A DNA stretch of 64,000 nt. It comes from Acinetobacter sp. C32I (lineage in GTDB: Bacteria > Pseudomonadota > Gammaproteobacteria > Pseudomonadales > Moraxellaceae). The position numbers were made by a program, and so were the translations under genes. Shown piece by piece: positions 18,739 through 29,878 of this stretch. Location: NCBI RefSeq assembly GCF_023702715.1, contig NZ_CP098480.1, positions 3,100,001-3,164,000 on the forward strand, in the 5' to 3' direction. The notes beneath the pieces were generated by a model, which made no database searches, had not been told where the DNA came from, and was given only the letters and a program-made list of their open reading frames with translations. The number at the start of each line of letters is the position of its first letter. Position 1 is the first letter of the stretch.

Positions 18739-19339
18739 TATTGTTGTTGCATCAATAGCAATTCTACTTCTTAGTCCGGTTTTTATTTTTGTTGCTTACA
18801 AAGTCCGTAAGCATTTAGGTTCACCTATCTTTTTTTGCCAAGAACGACCTGGAATAAATGGTAAAATCTTTAAAATGATTAAATTTCGGTCAATGAAAAA
18901 TGCGGTTGATTCACAAGGCAATTTTTTACCAGATGAACAGCGTATTACACCATTTGGCCAAAAATTGCGTGCAACAACGTTGGATGAAATGCCACAATTA
19001 TTCAATGTATTAAAGGGTGACATGAGTATTGTTGGACCTCGACCACAAATGCCAGAGTTTCTTGAATACTATACAGCCGATCAAATGCGTAGGCATGAGG
19101 TCAAACCTGGTATGACTGGGCTCGCTCAAGTGAGTGGACGTAATAATTTATCTTGGGAGGAAAAGTTTGATTTAGATGTCCAGTATGTGGAAAAACATAA
19201 TACAGTATTGGATTTTAAAATCATGCTGAAAACCGTTGATGTTATGATGAAAAGAGAAGGGATTAATGCGCCAGATCAACAAGTTGGGGCGAGTCGTTTC
19301 ACTGGTACAGAGTCACAATCTAGTTCTATTGTAAAGTAA
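18722..19339 (+). CDS. Initiating phosphoglycosyltransferase (ItrA/PglC-type small sugar transferase)
   Basis: Monotopic phosphoglycosyltransferase of 205 residues that loads the first sugar-phosphate onto undecaprenyl phosphate. One N-terminal membrane-embedded helix (residues 7-27) is followed by the catalytic core: KFRSMKNAVD with the basic patch, LDEMPQLFNVLKGDMSIVGPRP with the Asp-Glu pair, and PGMTGLAQVSGRN. Start at ATG 18722; an ATG three codons upstream (18713) is also possible. In Acinetobacter this slot holds an Itr protein whose type sets the first sugar. I cannot tell which from the sequence alone. Confidence 0.88.
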   Translation: MKRLVDIVVASIAILLLSPVFIFVAYKVRKHLGSPIFFCQERPGINGKIFKMIKFRSMKNAVDSQGNFLPDEQRITPFGQKLRATTLDEMPQLFNVLKGDMSIVGPRPQMPEFLEYYTADQMRRHEVKPGMTGLAQVSGRNNLSWEEKFDLDVQYVEKHNTVLDFKIMLKTVDVMMKREGINAPDQQVGASRFTGTESQSSSIVK

Positions 19340-19350
19340 AGATTTTAAAT

Positions 19351-20226
19351 ATGATCAAAAAAGCAATTTTACCTGTCGCAGGTTTAGGCACACGTTTTTT
19401 ACCAGCAAGCAAGTCTATTCCAAAGGAAATGGTAACGGTTGTGGATCGTCCTGCGATTGAATATGTGGTGCGTGAGGCGATTGAAGCTGGTATTGAGCAA
19501 ATCATTTTGGTCACGCATTCATCTAAAGCATCGATTGAGAATTATTTTGATCGTAATTTTGAGCTTGAAACAACATTAGAACAAAAAAAGAAATTTGATT
19601 TACTCAAAGAGATTACTGATATTTTGCCGAAGCATGTCAGTGTAGTTAGCGTACGCCAACCACAACCTTTAGGGCTTGGACATGCTGTACTTTGTGCAAA
19701 AGACATCGTTGGAGATGAGGCTTTTGCTGTGTTATTACCAGACGTTTTAGTCAAAAATCAGACGTCTGATAATGATTTGTCTCGCATGATCCAACGTTTT
19801 GATCAATCCCAAGCCGCGCAAATTATGGTTGAGGCCGTGCCCGATCATTTGGTTGATCAATATGGTATTGTAGATGTTGCTGTTTCTCTGAAAGAAGGTG
19901 AAAGTACGATTATGCAGGGAATTGTTGAAAAACCTGCGGTCGGTACAGCACCTTCAAATCTATCTGTGGTTGGTCGTTATATTTTACCAGCACAGATTAT
20001 GGCGCTTTTAGAAAATACCCCACGTGGAGCTGGAAATGAAATTCAGCTCACTGATGCCATCGCAGCATTACAGCAAGCAGAAGCTGTTGAAGCGTATCGA
20101 ATGAAAGGGCAGACTTTCGATTGTGGTAGTAAGCTTGGATACCTAAAAGCTGTATTACACTATGGTATTGAGCATCCCAAATTGGGCGCAGATTTTAAGG
20201 GCTTAATTCAAGAATTGGCCCTGTAG
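19351..20226 (+). CDS. galU: UTP-glucose-1-phosphate uridylyltransferase GalU
   Basis: Makes UDP-glucose. The N-terminal signature GLGTRFLPASKSIPKEM and the VDRPAIEYVVREA, EKPAVG and GNEIQLTDAI segments are all present; 291 residues is standard. First gene of the conserved right-hand sugar-nucleotide module (galU-ugd-pgi-galE, pgm) that closes most Acinetobacter K loci. Its product feeds GalE and can also serve the second capsule cluster. Confidence 0.96.
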   Translation: MIKKAILPVAGLGTRFLPASKSIPKEMVTVVDRPAIEYVVREAIEAGIEQIILVTHSSKASIENYFDRNFELETTLEQKKKFDLLKEITDILPKHVSVVSVRQPQPLGLGHAVLCAKDIVGDEAFAVLLPDVLVKNQTSDNDLSRMIQRFDQSQAAQIMVEAVPDHLVDQYGIVDVAVSLKEGESTIMQGIVEKPAVGTAPSNLSVVGRYILPAQIMALLENTPRGAGNEIQLTDAIAALQQAEAVEAYRMKGQTFDCGSKLGYLKAVLHYGIEHPKLGADFKGLIQELAL

Positions 20227-20242
20227 TTTAGGGCATGTGGTT

Positions 20243-21502
20243 ATGAAAGTTGCAATCTTTGGCAATACATTATATGCAGGCGTGATGTCTGCATTATTGT
20301 CTGAATCTGGGCACTTTGTGTATTGGTGCTCACATCTCAATGATAATTCCGCTGATCAGCAGTACTCATTTCATGATGAAAATGTTAGCCGTTTACTGGA
20401 ACAACAGTTAAACAGTGGTTTTCTCAGTTATCGTGATTTGGATGCTATCCCTTTAGATATAGATGCCTATTTATTTAGTTTTAATCAAACACAAGAACAA
20501 CAAGTTTTTCAACTGCTACAGTCGTTAAAACAGCGCCCGATTATTCATCCAAAACTGATGATTAATGCTTCAACCTTTGGTTTACAGGGGACTGATCACT
20601 TTAAGCAAATCCTTTCCGAAGATGACTGGGTCTATTTACCAGATACGATTCAAGAAGGAAATGCTTTACAGAGTTTAACTCAAGCAAAACAAATGATTGT
20701 AGGATGTACTCAACCCGATGTTCAGATCAAAGTAAAAGAATTGCTTCGGCCTTTTTTCCCTTTGGCCCAGCAATATCTGTTTATGCCGATTTTAGATGCT
20801 GAATTTACCAAGCTCAGTATTTCAGGTATGTTGGCGACACGGATTAGCTATATCAATGATTTGGCGGTAGTGGCAGAGAAACTGGGAATTGATATTGCGT
20901 CTGTGCGCCAAGGCATGGCGGCGGATAACCGGATTGGTTCAGCTTACTTAGCCCCTGGTGCTGGTTTTGGTGGTGAAAATTTTTCTCATGATATTTTGAC
21001 ACTTTCTAATACCGTTGCAAATACAGGGTTGAAAAGCCAATTGCTTGCACAAGTATGGGAAATTAACGAGCAACAAAAAGAAATCCTATTCCGTAAGTTT
21101 TGGAATTATTATCATGGTGATTTAAAGGGCAAGTCTGTTGCGATTTGGGGGGCTTCTTTTAAAGAAAATACCTCAAGTATTCAGCAATCACCCATTCACC
21201 AAATGCTTGCAGCACTATGGGCACAAGGGGTGACGGTTCATCTACATGATCCGCAGGCTTTGGATGAAATTAAACAGATGTATGGGCAGCGTGACGATTT
21301 AGTCCTCTGTGATGATCAGTATGATGCGGTGAAAAATGTGCACGGTCTATGTGTGTTAACCGCATGGAAACAATATTGGAGTCCGGACTTTAAACAGCTC
21401 GAACAACTGATGGCACATCCTTTGATATTGGATGGTCGCAATATTTATGATCCAGACTATGTGAAATTACAAGGTTTCGCATATATGGGCGTGGGGCGTT
21501 AA
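20243..21502 (+). CDS. ugd: UDP-glucose 6-dehydrogenase homologue (Ugd) lacking the catalytic cysteine
   Basis: Member of the UDP-glucose/GDP-mannose dehydrogenase family by length (419 residues) and domain order: N-terminal dinucleotide-binding part, central domain from about residue 180, and C-terminal UDP-binding domain with [15 protein letters not shown]. Several catalytic positions are altered. The active-site block normally written FGGSCFPKD reads FGGENFSHD, putting Asn246 where the nucleophilic cysteine belongs. The N-terminal GxGYxG motif reads FGNTLYAG, and the Asn after the conserved Lys190 is a Ser. The ATG at 20243 has AGGG nine bases upstream. It occupies the usual ugd slot, but activity must be doubted: it may be a pseudoenzyme or use another chemistry. 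Confidence 0.85.
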   Translation: MKVAIFGNTLYAGVMSALLSESGHFVYWCSHLNDNSADQQYSFHDENVSRLLEQQLNSGFLSYRDLDAIPLDIDAYLFSFNQTQEQQVFQLLQSLKQRPIIHPKLMINASTFGLQGTDHFKQILSEDDWVYLPDTIQEGNALQSLTQAKQMIVGCTQPDVQIKVKELLRPFFPLAQQYLFMPILDAEFTKLSISGMLATRISYINDLAVVAEKLGIDIASVRQGMAADNRIGSAYLAPGAGFGGENFSHDILTLSNTVANTGLKSQLLAQVWEINEQQKEILFRKFWNYYHGDLKGKSVAIWGASFKENTSSIQQSPIHQMLAALWAQGVTVHLHDPQALDEIKQMYGQRDDLVLCDDQYDAVKNVHGLCVLTAWKQYWSPDFKQLEQLMAHPLILDGRNIYDPDYVKLQGFAYMGVGR

Positions 21503-23178
21503 TGATGATCAAGCAAATTCAGCCTTTTGCCGTTAAGGCACCAGCGTTAGTGCTTGAGCATTTATCATCTTTGCAAAAGCAAATTAAAGAGGTTCATCTC
21601 AAGACTTTATTTGCAGCAGATCCCTCACGCTTTAAACGGTTCTCAGTTGAACATGATCAAATTGTTCTAGATTTTAGTAAACATCGTATTGATCAAAATA
21701 TTTTAAATGGCTTGGTCGACTTAGCTCAGGCACAAGATTTAAAACAATGGATTAAGACATTATTTTCTTCGGAACAAATCAATTATACCGAGCATCGTGC
21801 AGCCATGCATTGGGCTCTACGCTTGCCACAATCGAGTCCAGATTTTCCTCATGAGAATCAACAGGTACAGCAACAGCTGGAGCGGATGTATGCTTTGGTG
21901 GATAAAATCCATGCTGGACAATACCGTGGCGCAACAGGTGAAGTCATTCAGGATGTGGTCAATATTGGAGTCGGGGGTTCTGATCTCGGCCCACTCATGG
22001 TGACCCATGCACTCTCCGATTTTAAGGTGACGAGTACAAAGCCTTTAGATGTGCACTTTGTCTCGACCATGGACGGTAGTCAACTGTCTGACCTGCTACA
22101 TCAGCTGCGCCCAGAAACGACATTATTTATTATTTCCTCGAAGTCATTTGGCACCATTGATACCTTGTCGAATGCACAAACTGTGCGTCAATGGTTAGAA
22201 AAGTCGCTTGGACAGAATGAAAAAATTCTGCAGAATCATTTTATTGGGGTCTCGACCAAACCTGAAAAAATGACGGAATGGGGTATTGCCGCTGATAAAC
22301 AGCTGTTGCTATGGGACTGGGTCGGTGGTCGTTATTCACTGTGGTCATGTATTGGTCTGCCGATTGCGCTGACGATTGGGGTTGATGGTTTTAAGCAGTT
22401 GTTAGCGGGCGCGCACGAGATTGATCAACATTTTCAAACAGCACCATTTCAGCAGAATATTCCGGTATTGATGGGATTGTTAGGGGCATGGAATAATAAT
22501 TTCCTTGAAATCCAAACCCATGCTGTGTTGCCCTATGACGGCCGACTCAAATATTTCGCTGCTTATTTGCAGCAGCTTGAAATGGAGTCCAATGGTAAAT
22601 CGATTCAGCGTAATGGCGAAAAGGTGAATACCGCAACTTGCCCGATTGTGTGGGGGGAGGTTGGACCTAATGCTCAGCATGCCTTTTATCAGTTGCTGCA
22701 TCAAGGCACGCATTCAGTCAGTTGTGACTTTATTGCCCCTGTGAAACGCTATAATGCCAATCAATTTACTTATGCTGAAAGTGCAGAGGCTTTGGTAGAA
22801 CAGCATCATCTGGCCTTATCGAATTGTTTGGCGCAGTCGCGATTATTGGCCTTTGGCAATCAAGCTTTGGCAGCAGATGAACTTGAAGATTTACCTGCTT
22901 ATAAGCAATACGAAGGCAATCAGCCAAGTTCAACCATTTTACTCAAAGAGCTGAATCCTTATAGTTTAGGGATGCTGATCGCGACGTATGAACACAAAGT
23001 TTTTGTGCAGTCGGTATTGTGGAATATTAATCCCTTTGACCAATGGGGCGTTGAAAAAGGTAAAGAGATTGCCAATCAACTGTTACCGATTTTAAACCGT
23101 GAGCAAGATGATTTATCTGCTTTTGATACATCGACGCAAGGTTTGTTGAAAATATTGTTAGGAAAAATAGATGGCTAA
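21502..23178 (+). CDS. pgi: Glucose-6-phosphate isomerase
   Basis: Interconverts glucose-6-phosphate and fructose-6-phosphate, linking glycolytic intermediates to the hexose-1-phosphate pool. Family signatures are clear: [39 protein letters not shown], and [14 protein letters not shown] near the C-terminus. The 558-residue length is normal. Start at the first of two tandem ATGs (21502 or 21505), the first overlapping the ugd stop; it overlaps galE by eight bases. Confidence 0.96.
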   Translation: MMIKQIQPFAVKAPALVLEHLSSLQKQIKEVHLKTLFAADPSRFKRFSVEHDQIVLDFSKHRIDQNILNGLVDLAQAQDLKQWIKTLFSSEQINYTEHRAAMHWALRLPQSSPDFPHENQQVQQQLERMYALVDKIHAGQYRGATGEVIQDVVNIGVGGSDLGPLMVTHALSDFKVTSTKPLDVHFVSTMDGSQLSDLLHQLRPETTLFIISSKSFGTIDTLSNAQTVRQWLEKSLGQNEKILQNHFIGVSTKPEKMTEWGIAADKQLLLWDWVGGRYSLWSCIGLPIALTIGVDGFKQLLAGAHEIDQHFQTAPFQQNIPVLMGLLGAWNNNFLEIQTHAVLPYDGRLKYFAAYLQQLEMESNGKSIQRNGEKVNTATCPIVWGEVGPNAQHAFYQLLHQGTHSVSCDFIAPVKRYNANQFTYAESAEALVEQHHLALSNCLAQSRLLAFGNQALAADELEDLPAYKQYEGNQPSSTILLKELNPYSLGMLIATYEHKVFVQSVLWNINPFDQWGVEKGKEIANQLLPILNREQDDLSAFDTSTQGLLKILLGKIDG

Positions 23179-24187
23179 AATTTTAGTCACAGGTGGTGCG
23201 GGTTATATTGGCTCCCATACCTGTTTAGAGTTGCTTACTGCAGGTCACGAGGTGATTGCCTTTGATAACCTCTCAAACAGCTCAGATGAATCTTTACGTC
23301 GAGTAGAAGCGTTAGCAAATAAAAGTTTGGTGTTTGTGCAGGGTGATATTCGCAATCAGGCTGAGTTAGATTCAGTTTTCCAAGACCATCAGATTGATGC
23401 GGTGATTCATTTTGCTGGTCTGAAAGCGGTTGGTGAAAGCCAGCAGATTCCATTGGCTTATTTTGATAATAATATTGCGGGTAGTATCCAGTTGGTCAAG
23501 GCGATGGAGCGCGCGGGTGTATTCCGCTTGGTATTCAGCTCATCTGCCACGGTTTATGACGAAGCTAATCTTTCGCCTTTGAATGAAGATATGCCAACAG
23601 GAATGCCAAATAACAATTATGGTTATACCAAACTGATTGTTGAGCAAATGCTGCAAAAACTGGCACAAGCAGATGCACGTTGGTCGATTGCTTTACTTCG
23701 TTATTTTAACCCTGTTGGCGCGCATAAAAGCGGTCAGATTGGTGAAGATCCGCAGGGGATTCCAAATAACCTGATGCCGTATGTCACACAGGTCGCGGTG
23801 GGCCGTCGTGAAAAATTGTCCATTTATGGCAATGATTATGACACCGTCGATGGTACAGGGGTTCGCGATTATATCCATGTGGTCGATTTGGCCAATGCGC
23901 ATTTGTGTGCCTTAAATAATCGCTTATCTGCGCAAGGCTGTCGTGCTTGGAACATTGGAACGGGCAATGGCTCATCTGTATTACAAGTTAAAAATACCTT
24001 TGAGCAAATCAATGCTGTGCCTGTTGCATTTGAATTTGCACCACGTCGTGCAGGCGATGTCGCCACTTCATTTGCAGACAATACACGTGCATTGAGCGAG
24101 CTCGGTTGGCAGCCTCAATATACGTTGGAAGATATGCTGGCGGATAGTTGGAATTGGCAGAAGCAGAATCCCAACGGCTTTAACTAA
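23171..24187 (+). CDS. galE: UDP-glucose/UDP-GlcNAc 4-epimerase (GalE/Gne family)
   Basis: Converts UDP-glucose to UDP-galactose, and in Acinetobacter K loci commonly also UDP-GlcNAc to UDP-GalNAc (often called gne1). NAD motif [10 protein letters not shown] (7-16), SSSATVYD, the YxxxK pair in [12 protein letters not shown], and [25 protein letters not shown] are all present. 338 residues. Last rightward gene of the operon, ended by the terminator at 24201-24227. Acetylated-substrate use cannot be decided by eye. Confidence 0.93.
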   Translation: MAKILVTGGAGYIGSHTCLELLTAGHEVIAFDNLSNSSDESLRRVEALANKSLVFVQGDIRNQAELDSVFQDHQIDAVIHFAGLKAVGESQQIPLAYFDNNIAGSIQLVKAMERAGVFRLVFSSSATVYDEANLSPLNEDMPTGMPNNNYGYTKLIVEQMLQKLAQADARWSIALLRYFNPVGAHKSGQIGEDPQGIPNNLMPYVTQVAVGRREKLSIYGNDYDTVDGTGVRDYIHVVDLANAHLCALNNRLSAQGCRAWNIGTGNGSSVLQVKNTFEQINAVPVAFEFAPRRAGDVATSFADNTRALSELGWQPQYTLEDMLADSWNWQKQNPNGFN

Positions 24188-24200
24188 ATAGAACAGCAAT

Positions 24201-24227
24201 AAAAAAGGAGCAATATGCTCCTTTTTT
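24201..24227. terminator. Bidirectional terminator between galE and pgm
   Basis: Twelve-base stem AAAAAAGGAGCA / TGCTCCTTTTTT with a three-base loop between two convergent genes, suitable for both strands. Confidence 0.9.
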
Positions 24228-24239
24228 TATTGGGCTGAA

Positions 24240-25610
24240 TTAACCCTGAATTAACCCCGTTAATTCATCGACATAATATTGCATCGGTTGTGGGTTTCGA
24301 TCGGCACGGCTTTCAATATTTAAACGCAGTAACGGCTCGGTATTCGAAGCACGGACATTTAAACGCCATGCGCCAAAATCAAGGCTGACACCATCGGTAC
24401 GGTCTACTTGCGGATTTTGATCGGCATAATGATCAAAGATCTTTTGTACAGTGGCTTGTGTATCCGCCACTTTAAAATTGATTTCACCACTACATGGGAA
24501 TTTGGCAATCATGTTTTCAACTAAAGTTGAAAGCGATTGGCCTGTTTCCGAAAGCAGGGCAATGGTCAGTAACCAAGGGATCATACCGCTATCGCAATAG
24601 GCAAAGTCACGGAAATAGTGATGTGCGCTCATTTCCCCGCCGTACACGGCATTGTGTTCACGCATGACATCTTTAATGAAAGCATGTCCAGATTTAGACT
24701 GTACTGCGATGCCTTGGTATTGATCGACGATGTCAAAGGTATTCCAGACCAGACGCGGGTCATGCACAATCTTTTCACCTGATTGTTTGATCAGGAAGGC
24801 CTGTGCCAATAAGCCAACGATGTAATAACCTTCGATAAACTGGCCTTTTTCATCAAACAGGAAGCAACGGTCAAAGTCACCATCCCAAGCAATACCCATA
24901 TCAGCCTGATGTTGCAGCACTGCGTCACGGGTACTGTCGCGGTTTTCAATCAAGATTGGGTTCGGAATACCATTCGGGAAGCGACCATCTGCTTCGTGGT
25001 GAATTTTAATAAATTCTACCGGAATATTTAGTTGCTGGAATTTTTGTTCGATGGCGTCAATCACATGACCTGCTGCGCCATTGCCCGCATTGACCACAAG
25101 TTTAAGCGGTTTAATTTTTTGTGGATCAATATAGGTGAGTAGGTGTTCAATAAACTCAGGCAAAATATTGTAGGGTTGGGTAGTGCCTTTATTTGTAACT
25201 TCAATGAATTGACCTGATTCAGCCAGTGCCTGAATTTCTTTTAAGCCTGTTTCCGCACTGATTGGACGTGCATTTTCACGCACCAATTTCATGCCGTTGT
25301 AATCCATTGGGTTGTGGCTGGCAGTCACTTCGATACCGCCTTGTACATCCAAATGAAAAGCTGCGAAATAGACTTCTTCTGTGCCGGTCATACCTAAATC
25401 AAGCACATTCACTCCTGCATCATTTAAACCGCGAATGGTTGACTGTTTTAAACCTTCACTGCTTAAGCGGATATCACAACCAATCACCACGGTTTTTGGC
25501 TGATAGATTTGTCCATAGGCACGACCAATGTTATAGGCAATCTCTTCATTCAGTTCGGTACCGAGTTTGCCGCGAATATCGTAGGCTTTAAAGCAAGTCA
25601 GTTGCGTCAT
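24240..25610 (-). CDS. pgm: Phosphomannomutase/phosphoglucomutase (Pgm/ManB/AlgC family)
   Basis: Alpha-D-phosphohexomutase of 456 residues that interconverts hexose-6- and hexose-1-phosphates, feeding GalU and RmlA with glucose-1-phosphate. The phosphoserine loop is [11 protein letters not shown] (Ser98), the metal loop DGDFDRCF, the sugar-specificity loop [10 protein letters not shown], and the C-terminal phosphate-binding loop [14 protein letters not shown]. The ATG at 25610 is used; an upstream in-frame TTG would add three residues. It is transcribed opposite to the K operon, the usual arrangement next to lldP. Confidence 0.94.
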   Translation of the reverse strand: MTQLTCFKAYDIRGKLGTELNEEIAYNIGRAYGQIYQPKTVVIGCDIRLSSEGLKQSTIRGLNDAGVNVLDLGMTGTEEVYFAAFHLDVQGGIEVTASHNPMDYNGMKLVRENARPISAETGLKEIQALAESGQFIEVTNKGTTQPYNILPEFIEHLLTYIDPQKIKPLKLVVNAGNGAAGHVIDAIEQKFQQLNIPVEFIKIHHEADGRFPNGIPNPILIENRDSTRDAVLQHQADMGIAWDGDFDRCFLFDEKGQFIEGYYIVGLLAQAFLIKQSGEKIVHDPRLVWNTFDIVDQYQGIAVQSKSGHAFIKDVMREHNAVYGGEMSAHHYFRDFAYCDSGMIPWLLTIALLSETGQSLSTLVENMIAKFPCSGEINFKVADTQATVQKIFDHYADQNPQVDRTDGVSLDFGAWRLNVRASNTEPLLRLNIESRADRNPQPMQYYVDELTGLIQG

Positions 25611-25810
25611 TTTGTTCAATTCAATCGCTGTTTTGAGTTGTGAACAGATTATACAGATATCGTTTAAAAGTCATATTTATAGTTTTGTCTTTCATTATTG
25701 GTGACCTGAACCATACACATGATAGATGGGGCGGATATTTTTTATCAGACTTTAGTCGAATGCTGAAAGTCCACAGCAACAGAAAAGGATTGATTTGACA
25801 TTAATTATTT

Positions 25811-25823
25811 TTGGTCTTACCAA
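25811..25823. promoter_or_regulatory. LldR operator, upstream site
   Basis: TTGGTCTTACCAA, matching the core of the E. coli LldR operator (TTGGCCCTACCAA as I recall it). The same 13 bases recur at 25917-25929, 106 bases downstream, just before lldP. Spaced pairs like this are known in lactate operons, where LldR bridges two sites. Confidence 0.8.
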
Positions 25824-25916
25824 TATTGCTGTGCCATCAAGGGTTGCTCCTGATAATTCATATAATTAAGATGGATTGCTTGTGTAAATGGATAAGTTTT
25901 ACCAATAAAATTTATA

Positions 25917-25929
25917 TTGGTCTTACCAA
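25917..25929. promoter_or_regulatory. LldR operator, lldP-proximal site
   Basis: TTGGTCTTACCAA inside a longer palindrome ATATTGGTCTTACCAATAT (25914-25932), about 65 bases before the lldP start. An extra half-site (TTACCAAT, near 25899-25906) lies just upstream. No other gene lies in 25611-25995; the rest of that stretch is AT-rich promoter sequence. Confidence 0.82.
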
Positions 25930-25995
25930 TATATGTAGTGATGTTTTATCTCGAAGCGAAAACAAAATAGCGCCCAGCATTTCAAGGAGATGAGA

Positions 25996-27657
25996 ATGCT
26001 TAATGTGTGGCAACAACTTTATGATCCTTTGAATAATATTTGGTTATCTAGTGCCGTTGCACTGATTCCGATTATCTTTTTCTTTTTGGCTTTGGCGGTC
26101 TTTCGTTTAAAGGGCAGTATTGCAGGAACTTGTACCGTGATTCTTGCCCTTGTCATCGCTTTAGTGTTTTATCAGATGCCCGTAGAAATGGCATTTGCTT
26201 CCGTGGTTTATGGTTTTTTTTATGGTTTATGGCCGATCTCATGGATTATTATCGGGGCGGTTTTTCTGTATAAAATTTCGGTAAAAACGGGGCAGTTTGA
26301 TGTGATTCGCTCCAGTATTCTATCGATTACTGAAGATCAGCGTTTACAGATGCTATTGGTTGGCTTCGCTTTTGGAACTTTTCTGGAGGGTGCGGCAGGC
26401 TTTGGCGCACCAGTTGCGATTACCGCAGCATTATTAGTTGGACTAGGTTTTAAACCGCTTTATGCAGCTGGTCTCTGTTTGATTGTAAATACAGCACCTG
26501 TGGCCTTTGGTGCCATGGGGATTCCGATTATTGTGGCTGGGCAGGTTTCAGGTGTCGATACCATGGAAATCAGCCAGATGGTGGGGCGCCAATTGCCTTT
26601 TTTAACCATTATTGTGCTGTTCTGGATTATGGCAATCATGGATGGCTGGCGTGGCGTGAAAGAGACTTGGCCTGCGGTACTGGTCGGTGGTAGTGCTTTT
26701 GCCATTGCACAATATTTGACGTCAAACTTTTTGGGACCAGAACTGCCTGATATTACCGCTGCAATTGCCTCATTGGTCAGTTTGACCTTGCTGTTCCGTG
26801 TCTGGAAACCGAAACATATTTTCCGTTTTGAAATGACTGATGAACAAGCAGCTAGCTATGCGGCCTCATCACAACAGCGTTATAGCATTGCACAGATTGC
26901 CAAAGCATGGTCGCCGTTTATGATTTTGACGTTGATGGTGACGATTTGGAGTATCAAACCATTCAAGTCATTATTTGCCAAAGACGGTGCCTTGGCCGAT
27001 TGGATTTTTAAAATCGAAGTCCCGTATCTGCATAAGCTGGTGGAAAAAATGCCACCGATTGTGCCCGAAACCACAGCTTATGAAGCGATCTATAAATTTG
27101 ACTGGTTCTCTGCCACAGGTACAGCGATTTTTATTGCCGCCATCATCACCATCATATTTCTGAAAATGAAAACCCTTGATGCGGTCAGTACCTTTGCGGA
27201 AACTTTAAATGAGCTAAAAACACCGATTTATTCGATCGGCATGGTATTGGCCTTTGCCTTTATTGCCAACTACTCAGGTCTCTCTGCGACCTTGGCTTTA
27301 GCGTTATCACATACAGGTCATGCATTTACTTTTTTCTCGCCCTTCTTGGGTTGGCTGGGGGTATTCCTGACCGGTTCCGATACCTCATCCAATGCGCTGT
27401 TTTCGGCATTGCAAGCCACCACAGCCCAGCAAATTGGTATTCCAGAAGTGTTGTTGGTGGCAGCCAATACCAGTGGTGGGGTAACGGGCAAGATGATTTC
27501 ACCGCAATCGATTGCGATTGCCTGTGCAGCCGTGGGCTTGGTTGGAAAAGAATCGGACCTGTTCCGTTTCACGGTAAAACATAGCATCATATTTACAGTC
27601 TTTGTTGGCATCATTGTCACGGTTCAGGCTTATCTGGTGCCGTGGATGATTCCATAA
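25996..27657 (+). CDS. lldP: L-lactate permease LldP
   Basis: Inner-membrane lactate:proton symporter of the LctP family, 553 residues with 12 or more hydrophobic segments. The typical [24 protein letters not shown] block (residues about 131-154, partly quoted by family) and the SDTSSNALF and [16 protein letters not shown] segments are present. Start is the ATG at 25996, because AAGGAGA at 25984-25990 would collide with the ATG at 25990. First gene of lldP-lldR-lldD under the two upstream LldR operators. It marks the right border of the K locus. Confidence 0.95.
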   Translation: MLNVWQQLYDPLNNIWLSSAVALIPIIFFFLALAVFRLKGSIAGTCTVILALVIALVFYQMPVEMAFASVVYGFFYGLWPISWIIIGAVFLYKISVKTGQFDVIRSSILSITEDQRLQMLLVGFAFGTFLEGAAGFGAPVAITAALLVGLGFKPLYAAGLCLIVNTAPVAFGAMGIPIIVAGQVSGVDTMEISQMVGRQLPFLTIIVLFWIMAIMDGWRGVKETWPAVLVGGSAFAIAQYLTSNFLGPELPDITAAIASLVSLTLLFRVWKPKHIFRFEMTDEQAASYAASSQQRYSIAQIAKAWSPFMILTLMVTIWSIKPFKSLFAKDGALADWIFKIEVPYLHKLVEKMPPIVPETTAYEAIYKFDWFSATGTAIFIAAIITIIFLKMKTLDAVSTFAETLNELKTPIYSIGMVLAFAFIANYSGLSATLALALSHTGHAFTFFSPFLGWLGVFLTGSDTSSNALFSALQATTAQQIGIPEVLLVAANTSGGVTGKMISPQSIAIACAAVGLVGKESDLFRFTVKHSIIFTVFVGIIVTVQAYLVPWMIP

Positions 27658-27676
27658 CGCTAATCAAGGAAATGTG

Positions 27677-28429
27677 ATGAGAATCTCCGATCAAGTGGTC
27701 ATGAAATTACAGGCACTCATTGAGCAACGCCAGATGAAACAAGGTGATCGCTTGCCTGCCGAGCGTCAACTTGCGACCAGCTTGGGCGTATCTCGTCCGT
27801 CCTTACGTGAAGCGATCCAACAGTTGAATAGTCAGGGCGTGCTCAGTAGCCGCCGTGGTGATGGCACCTATATTCAACAATTACCCGAGCAGTGGCCGCA
27901 ACAGCTGATCGTTAATCCGATCAGTCATTTGATTGAAGAAGATCCGTTGTACCGTTTTGATGTACAGGAAGCGCGGCTTTTGCTAGAAGGCGGCACTGCA
28001 TGGTACGCTGCACTGCGTTCGACCCCTGAAGATCGTGCCAAAATCCATCATTGTTTTGATGAGATCAGCCGTTATCAAAATGCTGGGGATTCAGCTCGGG
28101 CGGCGGTGGCGGATGCTGAATTTCATTTAGCGATTGCCGAAGCTTCACACAATATTGTGCTGATTCAAATGATGCGTAGTCTGTTTGACTTGCTGCAATA
28201 CAACGTTTTACTCGGGCGTAACAAAGTTTATAACCATCCTGTCAATGGTGACTTGCTCAGTGAGCAGCATTTTCAGGTGATGGATGCGATTGATCGTCAA
28301 GATCCCGAGGCCGCACGCCAAGCCGTGTGTGGTCATATTGAATTTGTGATTAATCATGTACGTGCTCTGGGCGAAGATGAAGCTCGCCAGAAACGTGCAA
28401 CACGTTTAACTAGAGTTGATTCAAAATGA
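27677..28429 (+). CDS. lldR: L-lactate-responsive GntR-family regulator LldR
   Basis: FadR-subgroup transcription factor, 250 residues. N-terminal winged helix-turn-helix ([20 protein letters not shown], then [10 protein letters not shown]), and a C-terminal FCD ligand domain with the metal-binding residues spread over [11 protein letters not shown] and the last helices. ATG at 27677 has AAGGA six bases before it. It presumably binds the TTGGTCTTACCAA sites ahead of lldP and releases them with L-lactate. Overlaps lldD by four bases. Confidence 0.94.
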   Translation: MRISDQVVMKLQALIEQRQMKQGDRLPAERQLATSLGVSRPSLREAIQQLNSQGVLSSRRGDGTYIQQLPEQWPQQLIVNPISHLIEEDPLYRFDVQEARLLLEGGTAWYAALRSTPEDRAKIHHCFDEISRYQNAGDSARAAVADAEFHLAIAEASHNIVLIQMMRSLFDLLQYNVLLGRNKVYNHPVNGDLLSEQHFQVMDAIDRQDPEAARQAVCGHIEFVINHVRALGEDEARQKRATRLTRVDSK

Positions 28430-29571
28430 TTATTTCTTCTGGCAATGATTATCGTGCTGCGGCGCAACGTCGGTTACCGCCCTTTTTATTTCACTATATC
28501 GATGGTGGAGCATATTCGGAACATACCTTAAAACGTAATGTGCAGGATCTTTCTGAAATTGCCTTGCGCCAACGGGTGCTGAATGACATGTCGGCATTGA
28601 GTCTGGAAACCAAGCTGTTTAATGAAACCTTGTCGATGCCAGTGGCTTTGGCACCTGTTGGTTTAACAGGTATGTATGCACGCCGTGGTGAAGTGCAGGC
28701 CGCGGTGGCTGCGGATCAAAAAGGCATTCCGTTTACTTTATCGACGGTTTCAGTCTGTCCGATTGAGGAAGTGGCACCTGCCATTCAGCGTCCAATGTGG
28801 TTCCAGCTGTATGTGTTGCGTGATCGTGGCTTTATGCGTAATGCTTTGGAACGTGCTAAAGCCGCAGGCTGTTCGACATTGGTGTTTACTGTGGATATGC
28901 CAGTCCCAGGGGCGCGTTATCGTGATGCCCATTCAGGTATGAGCGGTCCCAATGCTGCCATGCGTCGTTATCTACAATCGATGTTGCATCCGCATTGGGC
29001 ATGGAATGTCGGGATGTGTGGCCGTCCGCATGATTTGGGCAATATCTCGAAATACTTAGGTAAACCGACAGGGCTTGAGGACTATATCGGCTGGTTAGGC
29101 TCTAACTTTGATCCATCAATTTCATGGAAAGATCTGGAGTGGATTCGTGAGTTTTGGGATGGTCCGATGGTGATTAAGGGCATTCTGGACCCTGAAGATG
29201 CCAAAGATGCGGTGCGCTTTGGTGCCGATGGTATCGTGGTCTCCAATCATGGTGGGCGTCAGCTGGATGGGGTGATGTCCTCTGCACGGGCCTTGCCTGC
29301 GATTGCCGATGCGGTCAAAGGCGATCTAGCGATTCTGGCAGATTCAGGCATCCGTAATGGTCTGGATGTGGTTCGTATGTTGGCACTTGGTGCGGATACA
29401 GTGTTATTGGGTCGTGCCTTTGTGTATGCCTTGGCTGCTGCGGGTGGGCAAGGGGTGTCGAATTTACTGGATTTGATTGAGAAGGAAATGCGGGTGGCAA
29501 TGACGTTGACGGGTGCTAAGTCGATTCAAGAGATTAATGCGGATTGTTTGGTACAGGCTTTGAAACTCTAA
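28426..29571 (+). CDS. lldD: L-lactate dehydrogenase (quinone) LldD
   Basis: FMN-dependent, membrane-associated alpha-hydroxyacid oxidase, 381 residues, that oxidises L-lactate to pyruvate and passes electrons to the quinone pool. The active-site signature [10 protein letters not shown] (catalytic His and Arg) is present, with [18 protein letters not shown] and the FMN phosphate site [19 protein letters not shown]. Starts in the ATGA overlap with lldR. Confidence 0.96.
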   Translation: MIISSGNDYRAAAQRRLPPFLFHYIDGGAYSEHTLKRNVQDLSEIALRQRVLNDMSALSLETKLFNETLSMPVALAPVGLTGMYARRGEVQAAVAADQKGIPFTLSTVSVCPIEEVAPAIQRPMWFQLYVLRDRGFMRNALERAKAAGCSTLVFTVDMPVPGARYRDAHSGMSGPNAAMRRYLQSMLHPHWAWNVGMCGRPHDLGNISKYLGKPTGLEDYIGWLGSNFDPSISWKDLEWIREFWDGPMVIKGILDPEDAKDAVRFGADGIVVSNHGGRQLDGVMSSARALPAIADAVKGDLAILADSGIRNGLDVVRMLALGADTVLLGRAFVYALAAAGGQGVSNLLDLIEKEMRVAMTLTGAKSIQEINADCLVQALKL

Positions 29572-29617
29572 ATTTTCGTATTAATACGTCGCTTGTCTAT
29601 TTCTGATGAGATTGGTG

Positions 29618-29836
29618 CGACGGAGTCTTATCGAGAAAAGTTCGATATAAGCCGTTAACAGACGTTACTTTTTTAAAAAAGTAACCAAAAACCTTTGCTT
29701 CGATGACGGTACGTCCTTGCTACCGCATTGAAGCAGGCGGCATCCTTGCCGCCAACCGCGATAGTAAATATAGGGCTGATTCAAATTGAAGAATGAGCTA
29801 CTCAAATGATAAATGACAAACAGTAAGACTCCGTCG
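29618..29836. repeat. Dispersed non-coding repeat, copy A, bounded by 13-base inverted repeats
   Basis: The intergenic stretch 29572-29878 holds no credible gene. It contains a 219-base unit whose ends are perfect 13-base inverted repeats (CGACGGAGTCTTA and TAAGACTCCGTCG). Inside are TTACTTTT...AAAAGTAA, CAAAAACCTTTG, TGACGGTACGTCCTT and GGCGGCATCCTTGCCGCC. The same internal landmarks recur in the same order, on the opposite strand, at about 34980-35190. The first genuine base of dld comes 42 bases after the element. Confidence 0.65.
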
Positions 29837-29878
29837 TGTTGGTCTAGTTTTATAAATGGATGATCCAAAGGAGCCATC

